Shown: one piece after another, positions 4,563 through 6,988 of the stretch
Layout of the letters: each line of letters begins with the position of its first letter
How positions within the stretch are numbered: position 1 is the stretch's first letter
Origin: Gemmatimonadaceae bacterium
GTDB lineage: Bacteria > Gemmatimonadota > Gemmatimonadetes > Gemmatimonadales > Gemmatimonadaceae
Direction of reading: 5' to 3'
Length of the DNA: 6,988 nucleotides
Assembly: GCA_019689955.1 (NCBI GenBank)
Contig: JADGGM010000154.1
Location: 1-6,988, forward strand
Position numbers and translations under genes: made by a program
Notes under the pieces: model-generated
What the model saw: only the letters and a program-made list of their open reading frames with translations
The model's database searches: none
Told to the model about the DNA's origin: nothing

Positions 4563-6988
4563 GGCTCCCCGAATGGATCTCCCGGCGGCGCCACGAGCGC
4601 CGGCGTGGGGGCGGGGAGCTCCCGGCGCTCGACCCAGCGCGTGAAGTCGTCGGCGATCGCGCCCCAGTGCGCACGCTCCGCCGCCGACCGCGCCCGGGCC
4701 TCGCGCGCCGCCGCGACCCGCCGCAGATCGCCGATCTTCAGCTCAGCCATCGCCCGCACCTCCGGCGCAGCGCCGGTGTCGGCGGCGAGGGCGAGCAAGC
4801 GGTCGGCCACCGCGCGCTGTGTCACCCGCTGCAGCGCCGCGAGCGTCGGGTTCGATGGGGCCGGACGGTTCCACGTGAACGCCACGAGGGAATCGATCGT
4901 CTCGTCGAGCGAGAGCTGCTGCGGCACCAGCGCCGCCTGCGTGACCAGCCGCCCCGCGCGCTCACGCTCGAGGATCGCATCCACGACCATCTGCGCGAGC
5001 GTGCGCGCGGCCCCCAGGGCGTCGAACATCGGCCTCGTCCTGCTCCCGAACAGCTCCACCGACGACGAATACGAGAAGGGGCGCGGACCGAGCAGCGTGA
5101 GCACCGTGTCCGGGATCGCCAGCTCGGCCGGTGCGAGCGCGCCCAGGAGCTGGTGCAGCGCCGACCGCTGCGCCGCGCCGCTGATCGGGCGCGTGGCCTG
5201 CTGGCCGTCGCCCTGCACGGCGTTGGCGTACTCCATCCCGCCGATCGTCCGCGCCAGCGCGTTGATGGCGAAGCGGTGGAGGAAGTACACGGGGACGAAG
5301 CGCTCCTGGAGCAGCGCGATCGGCTCCCCCGGGCGGATGTTCCGCTCGCCGAACCGCGCGATCGCGACACGCCGCACGTCCATCTGGTTCTTCAAGAAGG
5401 CCGATGCCGAGGAGTCATCGTCCCACAAGTTCACGCGCGGGTCCGACGCGAACTCCGGGCGTGCGTCGGCATCGGAGAGGAAGAGATACCCCTTCCGCAG
5501 CCCCTCGGCGACGATCGCGCGCAGCGAGTCCTGCTCGCTCGCCGCGGGGAAGATGCCGTACCCCCAGTGGATCGCCCAGACGTCGTACGCCCCCGGCCCC
5601 ACGGCGTAGGCCTGGCTCACGTCGATCCTGCCGTTCGCATCGAGCCGAACGCGCGGGGGCGGGTAGTCCATCACCGACCCGCGCTCGTACGTCGACGCGA
5701 TGTAGTTGTGCGCGAGCCCGAGCGTGTGCCCCACCTCGTGCGCCGCCTTCTGGCGCGCGCGCGCGAGTACGAACGCGGTGTCGGCCGACGACGGCTCCGC
5801 GCCCATGAGCCCCGCGTACAGGTTGTAGTCCGTGCGCTCGCGGTGCGAGTCGAGGCGCGCCATCCCCTTGATGATCTCCCCGGTGCGCGGATCGCCGAGT
5901 GAGCCGCCGATCGACCACCCGCGCTCGTTGCGATTCTCCCACTGCACGACGTTGTACCGCGCGTCGAGGGGATCGACCCCCTCCGGGAGGTCCTCGACCT
6001 TGAACGCCCCCGGGAGCCCCGCGCGGTCGAACGCCTCCACCCACCAGCTCACCCCTTCTTTCACCGCGCTCCGAATCGGCTCCGGGATCCCGCGGTCGAT
6101 GTAGTAGACGATCGGGTTCTTGATCGGGCTGTGCGGGTCGTTCGGATCCACGCGTTCGAGCCGGTGGCGGGCGATCCACCGCTGCTCCAGCGCCCCCTGA
6201 ATGGGCTGCGCGTAGTCCTTGAACGTGATCCCGAAGAACCCCACGCGCGGGTCGAGCGCGCGCGGGCGATAGTGGTCGTCGGGGAGAGGGAGGAAGGAGA
6301 GGTGCTGGCGGAGCGTGAACGCCCGTCCGTCGGGGACGATGTAGGCGACGGTATGCCCAGGGTTCCCCCCCGCGAGGGCGTACGTGAGCGACACGTCGAT
6401 CTCCGTGTTCTTCGGGAACGCCTTGGTGTACGGCCGGTAGATGCTCGAGCGGTCGCGCGCGACGGTGTAGCTCCCCTCCTTGGCCCGCGCCAGCGTGCCG
6501 GCCACATCGACCCAATCGTGGTACACGAAGTCGGTGGCGTCGACCAGGAACCGCCCGTGTTCCGTGGCCAGCACGGGGAGCGCGGCGACGGTGCTCGGCG
6601 GGAACGACTCCTTCACCGTGCGGACGTGGTCCGGGTTGTCAGTGGCCGAGCTCCGGTACTTCCAGTTCTCCAGGACGAGCAGCACCCGGTCCCCGCTCCG
6701 GTCGAAGCGCGCGACGTACTCTCCTTGCTCCGAGCCGCGGTCGAGCCCGATCGGGTTCGAGCCCAGCCCCGTGGCGAGGGAGACGAAGTAGAGCACGCGG
6801 AGCGAGTCGTGCGGGATCTCGAGATACAGCTTCTCGCCGCGCGGGTCGAGGTAGATCGGGATGAACCCATCGCGCCGCTCCATCCCCGTCGTCTTTGCGG
6901 CGATCCCCCCGGCTCCGCTGTCCGACGGCGCGCGCGCGGTCGTCGGGGCGGCGGGGGTCGGGCGCGGCGCGGAGGCGCAGGCGAGCGA
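4559..6988 (-). CDS. Zinc-dependent metalloprotease lipoprotein (DUF5117/Met-zincin family), 5' end outside window
   Basis: 809 residues are visible and the frame is open to the right edge, so the start is missing. The first visible residues are S-L-A-C, a lipobox (Cys is the fourth), followed by a Pro/Ala/Thr linker and then RRDGFIPIYLD and KLYLEIP, typical of the start of the DUF5117 domain (about 37-210). The metalloprotease core carries HEVGHTLGLAH (417-427, at 5740-5708) with three His ligands and catalytic Glu418, and a Met-turn SVMDYP (Met440), which identifies a metzincin with all key residues intact. The helical C-terminal part (about 530-809) is typical of this family in Bacteroidota and Gemmatimonadota. 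It is predicted to be lipid-anchored in the cell envelope; its substrates are unknown. An internal ATG at 6883 is not the start, because the lipobox and linker lie upstream in frame. Its TGA overlaps the GTG of the Wzc-like gene, implying joint translation. Confidence 0.9.
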   Translation of the reverse strand, partial: SLACASAPRPTPAAPTTARAPSDSGAGGIAAKTTGMERRDGFIPIYLDPRGEKLYLEIPHDSLRVLYFVSLATGLGSNPIGLDRGSEQGEYVARFDRSGDRVLLVLENWKYRSSATDNPDHVRTVKESFPPSTVAALPVLATEHGRFLVDATDFVYHDWVDVAGTLARAKEGSYTVARDRSSIYRPYTKAFPKNTEIDVSLTYALAGGNPGHTVAYIVPDGRAFTLRQHLSFLPLPDDHYRPRALDPRVGFFGITFKDYAQPIQGALEQRWIARHRLERVDPNDPHSPIKNPIVYYIDRGIPEPIRSAVKEGVSWWVEAFDRAGLPGAFKVEDLPEGVDPLDARYNVVQWENRNERGWSIGGSLGDPRTGEIIKGMARLDSHRERTDYNLYAGLMGAEPSSADTAFVLARARQKAAHEVGHTLGLAHNYIASTYERGSVMDYPPPRVRLDANGRIDVSQAYAVGPGAYDVWAIHWGYGIFPAASEQDSLRAIVAEGLRKGYLFLSDADARPEFASDPRVNLWDDDSSASAFLKNQMDVRRVAIARFGERNIRPGEPIALLQERFVPVYFLHRFAINALARTIGGMEYANAVQGDGQQATRPISGAAQRSALHQLLGALAPAELAIPDTVLTLLGPRPFSYSSSVELFGSRTRPMFDALGAARTLAQMVVDAILERERAGRLVTQAALVPQQLSLDETIDSLVAFTWNRPAPSNPTLAALQRVTQRAVADRLLALAADTGAAPEVRAMAELKIGDLRRVAAAREARARSAAERAHWGAIADDFTRWVERRELPAPTPALVAPPGDPFGEP

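Noticed and set aside
3517..5902. Long plus-strand open frames opposite the Wzc-like and protease genes
   Set aside because: Low-complexity Arg/Ala/Ser translations without motifs; the minus strand carries HExxHxxGxxH, a Met-turn and the Wzc-like pattern.
1..6988. tRNA, rRNA, CRISPR array or insertion sequence
   Set aside because: No cloverleaf-like segment, regularly spaced repeats, transposase-like frame or flanking terminal repeats were seen on either strand.

Overview
The window is very GC-rich and all supported genes lie on the minus strand, so transcription runs from the right end to the left. The protein families point to a soil-type bacterium with an outer membrane, most likely Gemmatimonadota or a relative. 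They are a large DUF5117/Met-zincin lipoprotein protease, a beta-rich lipoprotein and a lasso-type RiPP module with an HprK-like kinase. This placement is inferred from gene content; no rRNA or other taxonomic marker is present.

Right part (6988 down to 2904): a zinc-dependent metalloprotease lipoprotein enters from beyond the right edge. Its lipobox Cys lies only four codons inside the window. It ends in a 4-base GTGA overlap with a Wzc/Wzz-like two-helix membrane protein. The cytoplasmic BY-kinase-type domain of that second protein has lost the P-loop Gly, Lys and Thr and the Walker B Asp, so it looks like a pseudokinase. The overlap suggests the two genes form one transcriptional unit.

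Middle (2903 to 2637): a 267-base intergenic stretch, less GC-rich than its surroundings. It holds two short palindromes of the same design (about ATTRG-N6-CYAAT) and a separate 8-bp inverted repeat with a nested small stem. It probably carries the promoter and control region for the genes to the left.

Left part (2636 down to 1): a secreted beta-rich lipoprotein with a LamG/concanavalin-like C-terminal half is followed after 41 bases by a compact RiPP module. The module contains a 65-residue precursor with a lasso-type leader, an HPr-kinase-like protein, a PqqD-like leader-binding protein (RRE, lasso B1 type), and the first 21 codons of a further gene whose position suggests the B2 leader peptidase. 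These four are joined by three successive 4-base stop/start overlaps.

The most interesting point is the precursor. Its leader matches the lasso recognition pattern (aromatic-x-x-P-x-L, then Thr ten residues after the Leu), but the core after that Thr has no Asp or Glu. The usual lasso macrolactam therefore cannot form. No asparagine-synthetase-like cyclase is visible in the window, although it could lie beyond the left edge. With a kinase as the first enzyme after the precursor and a Cys/Gly/Ser-rich tail, this may be a non-lasso RiPP system that uses lasso-type leader recognition.
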